The notes under the pieces were generated by a model that saw only the letters and a list, made by a program, of their open reading frames with translations, was not told the DNA's origin and searched no databases. Positions 17,031 through 24,557 of a DNA stretch of 64,000 bases are shown in pieces. The DNA is from Phycisphaerae bacterium (GTDB lineage Bacteria; Planctomycetota; Phycisphaerae; UBA1845; Fen-1342). The translations under genes were made by a program, and so were the position numbers. Every line of letters begins with the position of its first letter. Position 1 is the first letter of the stretch. The stretch is taken from NCBI GenBank assembly GCA_022072445.1, contig JAJVHV010000006.1, forward strand, positions 1 through 64,000, written 5' to 3'.

Positions 17031-17897
17031 GTGTGGGATAATGTTGAACCCGTCAGATACCGGCCGACGCCCGACGAAATACTTGCGATCATCCGCGAGT
17101 GGCATCGCCTGGAGCTGAGCGTTGACCATGGGGTGAAGGACGCACAGAGCGACCTGCGCCTGACCACAACGGTATTCGCCTGGCGACTCGAGTGCGACCT
17201 GCTCGGATGGAAACGGGTGGCTCGCTGGCTGAATTCGGAATTCGAGATCTGCGCGCCGCTGTCCGAATGGCGCCGCGTCCTGACGCCCTCGTGGCGCCGC
17301 ACGCTGGGCGACGTGTGCACGTTCCTGGCGGCGCGCGTCGAGTTACAGCGGTTGGTGCCCGCGACCATACTCGGGCGCTCCTGCCTTGAAGCCGGTGCCT
17401 TTCTGAGTCTCCGAAACGCACTGAAACGCGCCGGCAACGATACGAGCGAGTTGGCCCCGTCCACCCTGCTTGACGCCTGCACCGACCAGGAAATCGCCGT
17501 CATCGCTCAATCCGCCTTGCGCTGGGCACCCGGAGCGCTTCAATTCACTCGCTGCGAAGATTCGCGCGGGATGATAGCGCCGACGTTGTTTCTCGCGATG
17601 ATGTCGCTCGCCACACTTGGCGTCTGGCTGCAGAACGTAGGCGTTGACGCCGGCGCATTCCTGAGCCTTGGCGCAATCCTGATCGGCGGACCGGCGACGC
17701 TGTTGGCGCTGTGTATCATCGGACGACTCAAGGCTCCGCGGCTACGATTCGTTTCAGACGTGACTTTTCGCGACCTCTGCCGCCGAATCACGGAGAAGAC
17801 CCGCTCGGCAGGACCGTCGAGCGCGGCAATCGGCAGCACACCCACCACACACACGCTCAAATCAGCCACAATTGACGATTCCTGCCGGCGAGATTAG
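17031..17897 (+). CDS. Hypothetical membrane protein between direct repeats
   Basis: I place the start at GTG 17031 (VWDNVEPVRYRP), with CAGGAG 8 nt upstream; an ATG at 16983 lies in a 9-bp hairpin (CATGCCGAC..GTCGGCATG). The 288-aa protein has a soluble N-terminal part with Trp/Arg-rich helices (EILAIIREWHRLEL, WRLECDLLGWKRVARWL) and two adjacent membrane segments (about residues 175-195 and 203-225). A Ser/Thr-rich tail follows. Its last residues (IDDSCRRD) and the stop are encoded by repeat copy 2, so the gene ends inside the repeat. I do not recognise the family. Confidence 0.6.
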   Translation: MWDNVEPVRYRPTPDEILAIIREWHRLELSVDHGVKDAQSDLRLTTTVFAWRLECDLLGWKRVARWLNSEFEICAPLSEWRRVLTPSWRRTLGDVCTFLAARVELQRLVPATILGRSCLEAGAFLSLRNALKRAGNDTSELAPSTLLDACTDQEIAVIAQSALRWAPGALQFTRCEDSRGMIAPTLFLAMMSLATLGVWLQNVGVDAGAFLSLGAILIGGPATLLALCIIGRLKAPRLRFVSDVTFRDLCRRITEKTRSAGPSSAAIGSTPTTHTLKSATIDDSCRRD

Positions 17898-17947
17898 AAA
17901 TGCCGCGTAGCCCGACGCTGGCCGGTCCGGTGCGACGCAGGAGGTGG
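17871..17947. repeat. 77-bp direct repeat, copy 2
   Basis: This copy contains the stop codon of the preceding membrane-protein gene and the GGAGG ribosome-binding site of the following 35-aa gene. Both copies are in direct orientation 975 bp apart, which suggests a tandem duplication of the gene junction followed by divergence. Confidence 0.85.
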
Positions 17948-17949
17948 TG

Positions 17950-18057
17950 ATGCTCGATCTCATTCTGACGATTCTGCTCGGAATCCTTCAGGGCTTCCTC
18001 GAGACGCAGTTCTTCGCGTTTCTGGAAGCGCTGTTGACGGGCGCGGGCGCGGCCTGA
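17950..18057 (+). CDS. Small hydrophobic peptide (35 aa)
   Basis: An ATG at 17950 lies 7 nt after GGAGGTGG. The 35-codon frame reads MLDLILTILLGILQGFLE and then TQFFAFLEALLTGAGAA before TGA. The peptide is a single amphipathic to hydrophobic helix without Cys. A 10-bp hairpin follows 7 nt after the stop. The strong ribosome-binding site and the hairpin support expression; nothing identifies its role. It could be a membrane peptide or a leader. Confidence 0.45.
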   Translation: MLDLILTILLGILQGFLETQFFAFLEALLTGAGAA

Positions 18058-18063
18058 GAACCG

Positions 18064-18089
18064 GCTTCAGTCGTCCTGGCGACTGAAGC
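18064..18089. terminator. Strong hairpin after the 35-aa gene
   Basis: GCTTCAGTCG (18064-18073) and CGACTGAAGC (18080-18089) pair perfectly over 10 bp with a 6-nt loop. No T-run follows, so it is either a Rho-type/attenuating structure or a REP-like palindrome. Confidence 0.45.
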
Positions 18090-18298
18090 GCAAAGGCTGC
18101 GCATGGGTTGCGCTAAGTTCTCGCCGTAATTCGCGCCAGACAATCGACGCCGGCGGGCCTCGGGGGTAGTTTTTGCACATGTAGCGCGAGCGCATGCCCG
18201 GGAGCGGTGCGCCTGCCGGAGCGCGCCTCGGGCGCAATACAGCCCGGTTGCTGGCAATCGGGAAGCCTTTTTCGACGGAACGTGGCTCAGGAGTGACG

Positions 18299-19471
18299 AT
18301 GCGCAAGTTGCAATTGGTTCGCAGCATGCAGGAGTCGCCCGTGCCGCGCGAAAAAGCCGTCGTCGAGCGAGGAGACGAACTCACCGACTGGGACCATCAG
18401 GTCTACCGTGCGATCGTTTCGACCGACCTCTCCGACGAGCAGCGCGCCCGGCTGACGAGCCCGGCCCAGGTCTTCCCGCGCCAGGAAGAGGTCCTCGCCG
18501 TCCACTGGCATCAGGAGTTCGTTCCGCTCGACGTGGTCATGGCGCGGGTCGACGCGACGTTTCCCAACCGCAGCGAAGACCTGATCATTCCGACCCAGCA
18601 CAACGTGCTCACGGCGCTGAACGGCCGCGCCGGCGTCGAGGTCGATTGCTTCTCGCGCGGCTTCAACCGCAAGGTTCAACTGCTGCTGCACTTTTCCGAG
18701 CAGCGCGTCAAGGACGCAACCGTGCTGCGCTCGATGCTGGCGCACACGTTCAAGTATCGCGGCAGCCAGCTCTTCGAGTTCATCGGTACGATCCTCGAAC
18801 CGACCTACGAATACCGTCTCCAGCAGGCCGCCGAACGCACCGGCGCCGAGGAGGCGCTGGTCGACTTCGTCCGCCGGCACGTGCGGAAGCTCAAGCGGCT
18901 GATCGAGATGCACGAGGCCGTCACCCCGCCGGAGTCCATCAAGAACAAGCTCATCCGCCACTATTTCGATGCGTTGCGGCGGCACGTGGACGAGCGCACG
19001 ATTCAGCACGCGCAGACGTTTCTGGCGGCGGTGAAGGCGCTGGTGAAGGCCAGCTTCACGCTTCAGTACTTCTACCAGACCGCCGAGATCATCGAAGAGG
19101 TGCGTTCGATCGGCGGCGGGATCATCGTTCCGCACCCCGAGCAGTTCTGGCCGATCCTGCTGGCGGAATACGACGTGGACGGCTACGAGGTGTGGAACCC
19201 GCAGAGCCAGGAATTCACCGAGTTTCTCGTGAACGTCGTGCACCGGCAGAATCGCCAGCGCCGCGGCGGGCGCGAGCTGCTGATCACAATGGGCGACGAC
19301 ACGCACATGGGCGAGAAGGCGCTGGATCCGAAGTATCAGGATCCCGAGAAGGCCGGCCGGGAGATCGGCGTGCAGCCGGCCTGGGACGATATGCACATCC
19401 GCAAGAGCCTCATCGTCGCCAACGTGGATCGTCGGCGGATCATTCAGGAATACAAGAGCCGGCTGGCATAG
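18299..19471 (+). CDS. PHP-like metal-dependent protein, first gene of the GAK-type cluster
   Basis: ATG 18299 follows CAGGAG at 5-nt spacing. The 390-aa protein shows PHP-domain-style metal motifs: HWH in EEVLAVHWHQEFVPLDVV (about residue 65), QHN in IIPTQHN, PHPEQFWPILL (about 280) and MGDDTHMGEK (about 342). In between is a long helical stretch (VRRHVRKLKRLIEMHEAVTPP). PHP proteins are phosphoesterases or nucleases acting through a trinuclear metal site. The substrate is unknown. The gene is 17 bp ahead of an amphi-Trp gene and heads a six-gene plus-strand run that includes an ATP-grasp enzyme and an HprK-related kinase. Confidence 0.7.
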   Translation: MRKLQLVRSMQESPVPREKAVVERGDELTDWDHQVYRAIVSTDLSDEQRARLTSPAQVFPRQEEVLAVHWHQEFVPLDVVMARVDATFPNRSEDLIIPTQHNVLTALNGRAGVEVDCFSRGFNRKVQLLLHFSEQRVKDATVLRSMLAHTFKYRGSQLFEFIGTILEPTYEYRLQQAAERTGAEEALVDFVRRHVRKLKRLIEMHEAVTPPESIKNKLIRHYFDALRRHVDERTIQHAQTFLAAVKALVKASFTLQYFYQTAEIIEEVRSIGGGIIVPHPEQFWPILLAEYDVDGYEVWNPQSQEFTEFLVNVVHRQNRQRRGGRELLITMGDDTHMGEKALDPKYQDPEKAGREIGVQPAWDDMHIRKSLIVANVDRRRIIQEYKSRLA

Positions 19472-19488
19472 CCGGCGGCGAGCGTGTC

Positions 19489-19767
19489 ATGGCCCGGGAG
19501 CCCGAAGAGTTTTCGTACGAGTCCATCCAGGATTGCACGACCATCGTCGCGCACCTCAACGCGCTGGCCGCGGGTTTCGCCCACGGACGCGTCTCGTTCG
19601 TCGCCGATCACCAGCAGCTTGCCCTCGAGCCGCGCGGTCTGCTGTCGTTCCGGCTGAAGGTCGACCGACGATCGCGGCGCGTCAAGCTGACGATCAAGGT
19701 CAGTTGGAAGGATGAGCCCGAGGAGGTCCTCGCGCGCGACCCGCTCACCATCACGCCCGAACGCTAG
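19489..19767 (+). CDS. amphi-Trp domain protein 1
   Basis: The 92-aa protein (MAREPEEFSYESIQDC) has the amphi-Trp pattern: an N-terminal helix, IVAHLNALAAGFAHGRVSF, LALEPRGLLSFRLKVDR and a terminal alternating strand RVKLTIKVSWKDEPEE with the defining Trp. The family is known from clusters with HprK-related kinases and ATP-grasp enzymes; its role is not established. It may act as a binding or carrier protein. It starts 17 bp after the PHP-like gene, and a paralogue closes the cluster at 23597. Confidence 0.82.
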   Translation: MAREPEEFSYESIQDCTTIVAHLNALAAGFAHGRVSFVADHQQLALEPRGLLSFRLKVDRRSRRVKLTIKVSWKDEPEEVLARDPLTITPER

Positions 19768-19861
19768 TGCGTGAGGCGCTGTGCCGCGCCGGGCGGCGGC
19801 GCGGCCTGGTGGCCGGCGCACGAATCGGAATCCGCCGCACCGCAGGAACGCAACGCCCGGC

Positions 19862-21499
19862 ATGCTCTCATTCGACGGCATCAGCAACACGTTTCGCTTC
19901 ACCGTGGTCCAGGTCGCCAAGCAGCTCGAGCTGACGCGCCGGCTGCTGGACCATCCGGAACCGCGCCTCATCAAGCGCATCCGTACCGCGGACGACTACA
20001 TCGACACGCAGAAGAACATGATCGAGAGCCAGTGTTTCTCGCTGCTGCGGCGTTCGACCGCCGTTGACAAGCAGATGGTGAACACGCTGCGGGCGCTCAA
20101 CACGATCACGATCAACCTGGAGCGCATCGCCGACTTCTCGGTCAACATCGCCCGGCGCGTCGAGTCGATGCGCGAAAGCGCCCTGCTCCGCAAATTCGAT
20201 CATCGTCCCTATTTCGAGCCGCTCATCGCCGCCGCCGGCCGAATCGTCGACGCGCTCTTCGAGCGTGACGCGACGGCGGCTCTGAGCATCTGCCACGCCG
20301 ACGCGGAGCTCGACCGGCTCTACAAGCAGGATTTCTCGCAGGTTATCGAGGAGTTGCGGGCCGGCCGCGACGCCGAGCAGCTCGTCGGCGTCCTGCTCGT
20401 GTTCCACTATCTGGAGCGTATGGGCGATTCGATGCTGAACATTGGCGAAGCCATCCTCTTCGCCATCATCGGCGAGCGCGTCAAGTACTCGCAGTACCGT
20501 GCGCTGCAGCAGTCACTGGCCTCGTCCACGGTCGAGGAGCGCATCGAGGAGATCGAGATCGAGGGATTCTGGGGCACGCGCTCGGGCTGCCGCATCGGCA
20601 CCGTGCATGAGCGCGCCGCCCGCAGCGGCGAGCGCGTCGTCTACAAACAGGGCAACTTCGAAAAGCTCCGCGCCGAGCAGGAATCGATCGAACGCTGGGA
20701 GCGCATCGCGCCAGGTCTCGTGCCGCGCGTCATGGAGTTTCACCGCGACGACGCGGACGCCACGCTGCTGCTCGAATACGTGGATGGTTCAACCTTCCAG
20801 GAGCTGCTGCTCAGTGCCGAGCCCGCGGTCCTGGACCGCGCCCTGGAGCTGATCGAATCGACGCTGCGGCGGCTCTGGTGCAGCACGCGCCGCCCGGAAC
20901 CGAATCCCTCCGACTTCCTGGCGCAGCTCGCCAGCCGCATTGACGACGTCTACACCGTCCATCCCCAGTTTCGAACGCCGGACATCGAGATCAGCTCGGT
21001 GCACGTGGCGCGGCTCGAGGATATGCTCAGCGCGGCCCAGGACGTCGAGCGCGAGTTGCCCGCGCCGTTCCGCGTGTTCATTCACGGCGACCTGAACATC
21101 GACAACATCATCTACGACCACCTGCGCCACAAGCTGCACTTTATCGACCTGCACCGCTCCGGCGAGGCCGACTACGTGCAGGACGCGTCGGTCTTCGCGG
21201 TCTCGGTCTTCCGCCTGCCGCTCTTCGTGCGCAAGGTGCGCCGCCGGCTGGATGGCGCCGCGACGCAGTTCGTCGGCTGGGTGCGTGATTTCGCACGCAG
21301 CCAGCACGACGCCACCTTCGACGCGCGGCTGGCCCTGGGGCTGATCCGCTCATTCGTCACCTCGACGCGCTTCGAATTCAGCCGCCGGTTCTCCAAGACG
21401 ATGTTCCTGCGCGCCACCTACCTGCTCGAGCGGCTGCTGGCCCACCGCGGAAATGCGTGGGAGAATTTCAGCCTGCCCGACGAGATCCTGGTTTACTGA
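19862..21499 (+). CDS. PhoU domain fused to an aminoglycoside phosphotransferase-like kinase
   Basis: The start ATG 19862 (MLSFDGISNTFRF) is chosen over an Arg-rich upstream extension. Of 545 residues, about 1-215 form a PhoU-like helical bundle with paired repeats (VNTLRALNTITINLERIADFSVNIA and VFHYLERMGDSMLNIGEAILF), the pattern that binds metal clusters in PhoU. Residues about 230-545 are an APH/choline-kinase fold: VYKQGNFEKLRAEQESIERW, LLLEYVDGSTFQELL, catalytic HGDLNIDNII and metal-binding FIDLHRSGEADYVQD. It probably phosphorylates a small molecule or a protein under control of the PhoU part. The fusion lies between the amphi-Trp gene and the ATP-grasp gene. Confidence 0.85.
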   Translation: MLSFDGISNTFRFTVVQVAKQLELTRRLLDHPEPRLIKRIRTADDYIDTQKNMIESQCFSLLRRSTAVDKQMVNTLRALNTITINLERIADFSVNIARRVESMRESALLRKFDHRPYFEPLIAAAGRIVDALFERDATAALSICHADAELDRLYKQDFSQVIEELRAGRDAEQLVGVLLVFHYLERMGDSMLNIGEAILFAIIGERVKYSQYRALQQSLASSTVEERIEEIEIEGFWGTRSGCRIGTVHERAARSGERVVYKQGNFEKLRAEQESIERWERIAPGLVPRVMEFHRDDADATLLLEYVDGSTFQELLLSAEPAVLDRALELIESTLRRLWCSTRRPEPNPSDFLAQLASRIDDVYTVHPQFRTPDIEISSVHVARLEDMLSAAQDVERELPAPFRVFIHGDLNIDNIIYDHLRHKLHFIDLHRSGEADYVQDASVFAVSVFRLPLFVRKVRRRLDGAATQFVGWVRDFARSQHDATFDARLALGLIRSFVTSTRFEFSRRFSKTMFLRATYLLERLLAHRGNAWENFSLPDEILVY

Positions 21500-21512
21500 G
21501 CGACGGTGCGCG

Positions 21513-22427
21513 ATGGACGGTCGGCGGGGTCAGCGACAGATCGCCGTGGTGGGTGTGGCCGGGGGATGGTCGTCGGAGCGGCTCGCCGACGCCGCGGCTC
21601 GCGCCTGCGGCCAGCGCCGCCTGATCGACGCCCGCGATCTGACGCTCGACCTGGCCGGAAACCGCCTGCGCCACCCCGAATTCGACCTCCAGGCACTCGA
21701 CGCGTTGATCATCAAGAAAATCGGCACCGCCTACGCCCCCGAGATGATCGACCGGCTCGACCTGTTGCGCTTCGCGAACGAGCGCGGCCTGCCCGTTTTC
21801 TCGCGACCCACGCACGTCGCGCGGCTCGTGAATCGGCTCTCCGGCACGCTCTCGTTGCGGCTCGCCGGAATCCCCATGCCGCAGACCATCATCACCGAGC
21901 GTCTCACCGACGCTCTGGCCGCCATCCGCCGCTGGGGCCGTGCTGTGCTCAAGCCGCTTTACACCTCCAAAGCCCGCGGCATGACGGTCGTGACCGAGGG
22001 CGACGACGCCGAGGAACTCGTCCAGAGCTTTCAGGCCGCCGGCAACCCCGTCATCTATGCTCAGGAGTGGATTCCCGACATCGAGCGCGACCTGGGCGTC
22101 ACGTTCCTCGGTGGCGAGTACCTCGCAACCTACGCCCGCACGCCGGGGCCCGGTTCGTGGAATACGACCACGGCCGGCGGCGGCAAGTACCGCTCGCACG
22201 AACCTGGAGACGAAATCATCGCCCTGGCCCGCCGGGCACAGGCCCTCTTTGAGCTGGACTTTACCTGTGTCGACGTGGTCGAAACGCCGCACGGCCCGCG
22301 CGTCTTCGAGGTCTCCGCGTTCGGCGGGTTCCGCGGCCTGCTCGAAGCGAACGGGATTGACGCCGCGCCGCTTTATGTCGATTACGTTTTGCGGCGGCTA
22401 GGCGCCGCGGAGGGGGTGGCGCGATGA
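21513..22427 (+). CDS. ATP-grasp enzyme of the GAK type
   Basis: The 304-aa protein starts at ATG 21513, 13 nt after the previous stop. It has a RimK-like ATP-grasp layout: N-terminal domain (IAVVGVAGGWSSERLADAAAR, ALIIKKIGTAYAPEMIDRLDLL), central ATP-binding VLKPLYTSKARGMTVV and YAQEWIPDIERDLGVTFLGGEYLATYAR, and a C-terminal metal-binding FTCVDVVETPHGPRVFEVSAFGGFRGL. ATP-grasp ligases join a carboxylate to an amine or thiol through an acyl-phosphate. The stop overlaps the next ATG (ATGA), so it is translationally coupled to the HprK-related kinase. This gene pair is the mark of the GAK system named in TIGRFAMs, whose product is unknown. Confidence 0.87.
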   Translation: MDGRRGQRQIAVVGVAGGWSSERLADAAARACGQRRLIDARDLTLDLAGNRLRHPEFDLQALDALIIKKIGTAYAPEMIDRLDLLRFANERGLPVFSRPTHVARLVNRLSGTLSLRLAGIPMPQTIITERLTDALAAIRRWGRAVLKPLYTSKARGMTVVTEGDDAEELVQSFQAAGNPVIYAQEWIPDIERDLGVTFLGGEYLATYARTPGPGSWNTTTAGGGKYRSHEPGDEIIALARRAQALFELDFTCVDVVETPHGPRVFEVSAFGGFRGLLEANGIDAAPLYVDYVLRRLGAAEGVAR

Positions 22428-23500
22428 TCGGTCCGACGGTGACGCGACTACTCGAGCAGCATCCGGTGCGTTCGGGCGTCGTTCTCTCGTTCGCCGGATT
22501 CGACATCCGTGTCGAATCCAACAGCGACGAGCTGACCGCGCAGCTCGCCTCGTATTACCGGCAGTTCGTGACCGGTCCGTCGCCGGCCGCGGCGCGCGTC
22601 GTGGCGATCGACACGGTTCCCGTCGATCTCGGCCTGACCTTCCGCGAGAATCCGCCCGACCCGCGCAAGCAGCGCGTCAAGGAGGAGTACGCCGACTTTC
22701 CCGATGGCCGCGTCGTGCGCAAGCGTCTGACCGGCATGCTCTTCGCCTTCGGGGCCTGTGGCTTTCTGGCGATCGGCGAGTGCCGCACGTACGTCAATCA
22801 GGTCGTCAACTTCATCAACAACGTCTTCATGCAAGCGATGCTCCGCCGCCGATATCTGCTGGCCCACGCCGCGGCTGCGGCCCGCGACGGCCGGTGCGTC
22901 GCCGTCGCGGGCGTATCCGGCGCGGGAAAGTCGACGCTGGTCCTTCATCTGGTCGGCCGGGGAAACGCCTTCGTCAGCAACGACCGCGTTCTGCTGCGGC
23001 GTGTCGATCGACGCATCGACCTGCTGGGCGTGCCCAAGCTCCCGCGCGTCAACCCCGGCACCATCCTCTCCGATTCCGCCCTGCAATCCATGATCTCGCC
23101 CGAGCAGCGCGACAGACTCCTGCGTCTGCCGCCTGACGAGCTCTGGCGGCTCGAGCAGAAATACGACGTCGACATTGACGCGCGCTATGGCGTCGGGCAG
23201 TTCGTCCTCTGCGGCGAGCTGGTCGCGATTTTCATTCTGAACTGGCGGCGCGACGGCGGTGTGACCACCTTGCGGCCCGTCCAGCTTTCCGAGCGGCGCG
23301 AGCTGTTCGAGGTCTTCCGCAAGCTCCCCGGCGTGTTCTGTCCGACCGTTGGCGACGCCGAGAGTGGGCTGCCCGCGTACTTGCAAAACATCGGCGATTG
23401 CCCGGTCTACGAACTGAGCGGCGGCGTCGATTTTGAGCGCGCCGCGGACGCCTGCGAAGCCAGCCTCTCTGGCGCTGCTGTCGCCGCGCAAACTGAGTGA
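22424..23500 (+). CDS. HprK-related kinase B
   Basis: The 358-aa protein overlaps the ATP-grasp stop by 4 nt. Walker A is GVSGAGKSTLVLHLVG at about residue 166, preceded by LLAHAAAAARDGRCVAVA, and followed by AFVSNDRVLLRR and LGVPKLPRVNPGTIL, the HprK-like P-loop arrangement. The N-terminal 140 residues (FAGFDIRVESNSDELTAQLASYY..) are the family-specific region. HprK proteins phosphorylate Ser in HPr or hydrolyse the product; related B-type kinases occur with ATP-grasp and amphi-Trp genes and may act on an unknown partner. No HPr gene is near. Confidence 0.87.
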   Translation: MIGPTVTRLLEQHPVRSGVVLSFAGFDIRVESNSDELTAQLASYYRQFVTGPSPAAARVVAIDTVPVDLGLTFRENPPDPRKQRVKEEYADFPDGRVVRKRLTGMLFAFGACGFLAIGECRTYVNQVVNFINNVFMQAMLRRRYLLAHAAAAARDGRCVAVAGVSGAGKSTLVLHLVGRGNAFVSNDRVLLRRVDRRIDLLGVPKLPRVNPGTILSDSALQSMISPEQRDRLLRLPPDELWRLEQKYDVDIDARYGVGQFVLCGELVAIFILNWRRDGGVTTLRPVQLSERRELFEVFRKLPGVFCPTVGDAESGLPAYLQNIGDCPVYELSGGVDFERAADACEASLSGAAVAAQTE

Positions 23501-23596
23501 GTACAATCCGTGTGGGCGTAATGACCGGCAGGCAGCGTGCGCCGCAATCCGGCTGCGCCGCGTTGGGCCTGCTCCCGCGATCCGGAGGAACTGCCA

Positions 23597-23917
23597 ATGT
23601 CGAAGCACGAAATCGAGATGGAGTCCAAAGGCGACGTGGCGCGCGCGATCGCCGTGCTGGAGAAACTGCTGGCTGAGATGCGCACCGGCACCATCACGTT
23701 CGAGGACGAGGAAGAGGGCGACGTGGTCATGCTGTCGCCGGCGGGCGAAGTCGAGATCGAATTCCGCGCCAAGCAGAAGCGCGACAAGGAATCGCTGACG
23801 ATCAAGCTCAGTTGGGAGGTTTCCCCGCTCGACGAGGATGAAGACGAAGGCGAGGACGAAGAGGTCGACGAGGAGCAGGAGCTGCGCATCAGTTCCGATC
23901 GGCCCAGCGTCGACTGA
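23597..23917 (+). CDS. amphi-Trp domain protein 2, acidic tail
   Basis: ATG 23597 has GGAGGAA upstream. Residues 1-75 (MSKHEIEMESKGDVARAIAVLEKLLAEMRTG..) show the helix, the VVMLSPAGEVEIEFRAKQ strand and the KESLTIKLSWEVSP amphipathic Trp strand. Residues 78-106 are almost wholly acidic (DEDEDEGEDEEVDEE). The paralogue at 19489 lacks this tail. It ends the six-gene cluster, 96 bp after the kinase. A role as substrate or adaptor of the kinase is a guess. Confidence 0.82.
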   Translation: MSKHEIEMESKGDVARAIAVLEKLLAEMRTGTITFEDEEEGDVVMLSPAGEVEIEFRAKQKRDKESLTIKLSWEVSPLDEDEDEGEDEEVDEEQELRISSDRPSVD

Positions 23918-23931
23918 GGGAGGGGCCCGAC

Positions 23932-24112
23932 CTGACAGGAGCGCCCAGCCGAGCCCCGACCGTACGGGACCCGAGCCCCGATCGTACGGGACCCGAGCCC
24001 CGACCGTACGGGACCCGAGCCCCGACCGTCAGGGAGGGGTTTCGTAGCCCAGCCCGACCGTGAAAGGCGCCCCCAGCCGAGCCCCGACCGTCAGGGAGGG
24101 GTCCGACCGGGA
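23932..24112. repeat. Short tandem repeats with GAGCCCCGACCGT core
   Basis: Three near-perfect 22-bp units (ACCCGAGCCCCGACCGTACGGG type) at about 23955-24020 are followed by two longer units ending in GAGCCCCGACCGTCAGGGAGGGG. The same core occurs in the 37.5-kb array on this strand and, reverse-complemented with changes, in the 62-kb array. The stretch lies between convergent genes. Confidence 0.85.
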
Positions 24113-24179
24113 GTCGTCATCGTCGAGCGTACCATTCCAACGACCTGACACTCTTGCGATCGGACCCGGCGCCGACCGT

Positions 24180-24512
24180 TCAAAGGGTGATCACCTTCTC
24201 GGCCCGGTTCAGCTCCCTGATGATGTCGTCCATGTTCGAAATCGTGCCCACGCCGATGCGCTCGCGCAGCCCATAATGATCGACGCACGTTCCGCAGGGC
24301 AGGATGTCGACGCCGGCATCGTGCAACTGCCGCAGCTCGACCAGGACGCTTGAGTCGTCCGCCGCCAGCCGCACGCCGCTGTTGAACAGCACGACCGTGC
24401 TGAGCTCGCGCAGCGCCGTCGACTTGCGCAGAAAATTGGCCAGGACGCGGCGGCCGAGTTCGGCGTCGCCATGGCCCATACCATCGTGTCCAAGTGCCAG
24501 CACGGTTTTCAC
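24180..24512 (-). CDS. DsrE/YedF-like sulfurtransferase-related protein
   Basis: The 110-aa protein (MKTVLALGHDGMGHGDAELG) has the DsrE fold pattern: TVLALGHDGMGHGDAELGRRVLANFL, a strand STVVLFNSGVRLAA, and DILPCGTCVDHYGLRERIGVGTISNM, where the Cys pair PCGTC fits the active Cys of YedF C-terminal domains. YedF-like proteins are linked to sulfur relay and selenium metabolism. The N-terminal TusA-like domain of YedF is missing, so this is a stand-alone DsrE-like module. It is divergent from the bpt gene. Confidence 0.85.
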   Translation of the reverse strand: MKTVLALGHDGMGHGDAELGRRVLANFLRKSTALRELSTVVLFNSGVRLAADDSSVLVELRQLHDAGVDILPCGTCVDHYGLRERIGVGTISNMDDIIRELNRAEKVITL

Positions 24513-24557
24513 CTCGACTCCCTGCTATGATGAGTGGACGGCACGCACGGCGGCATT

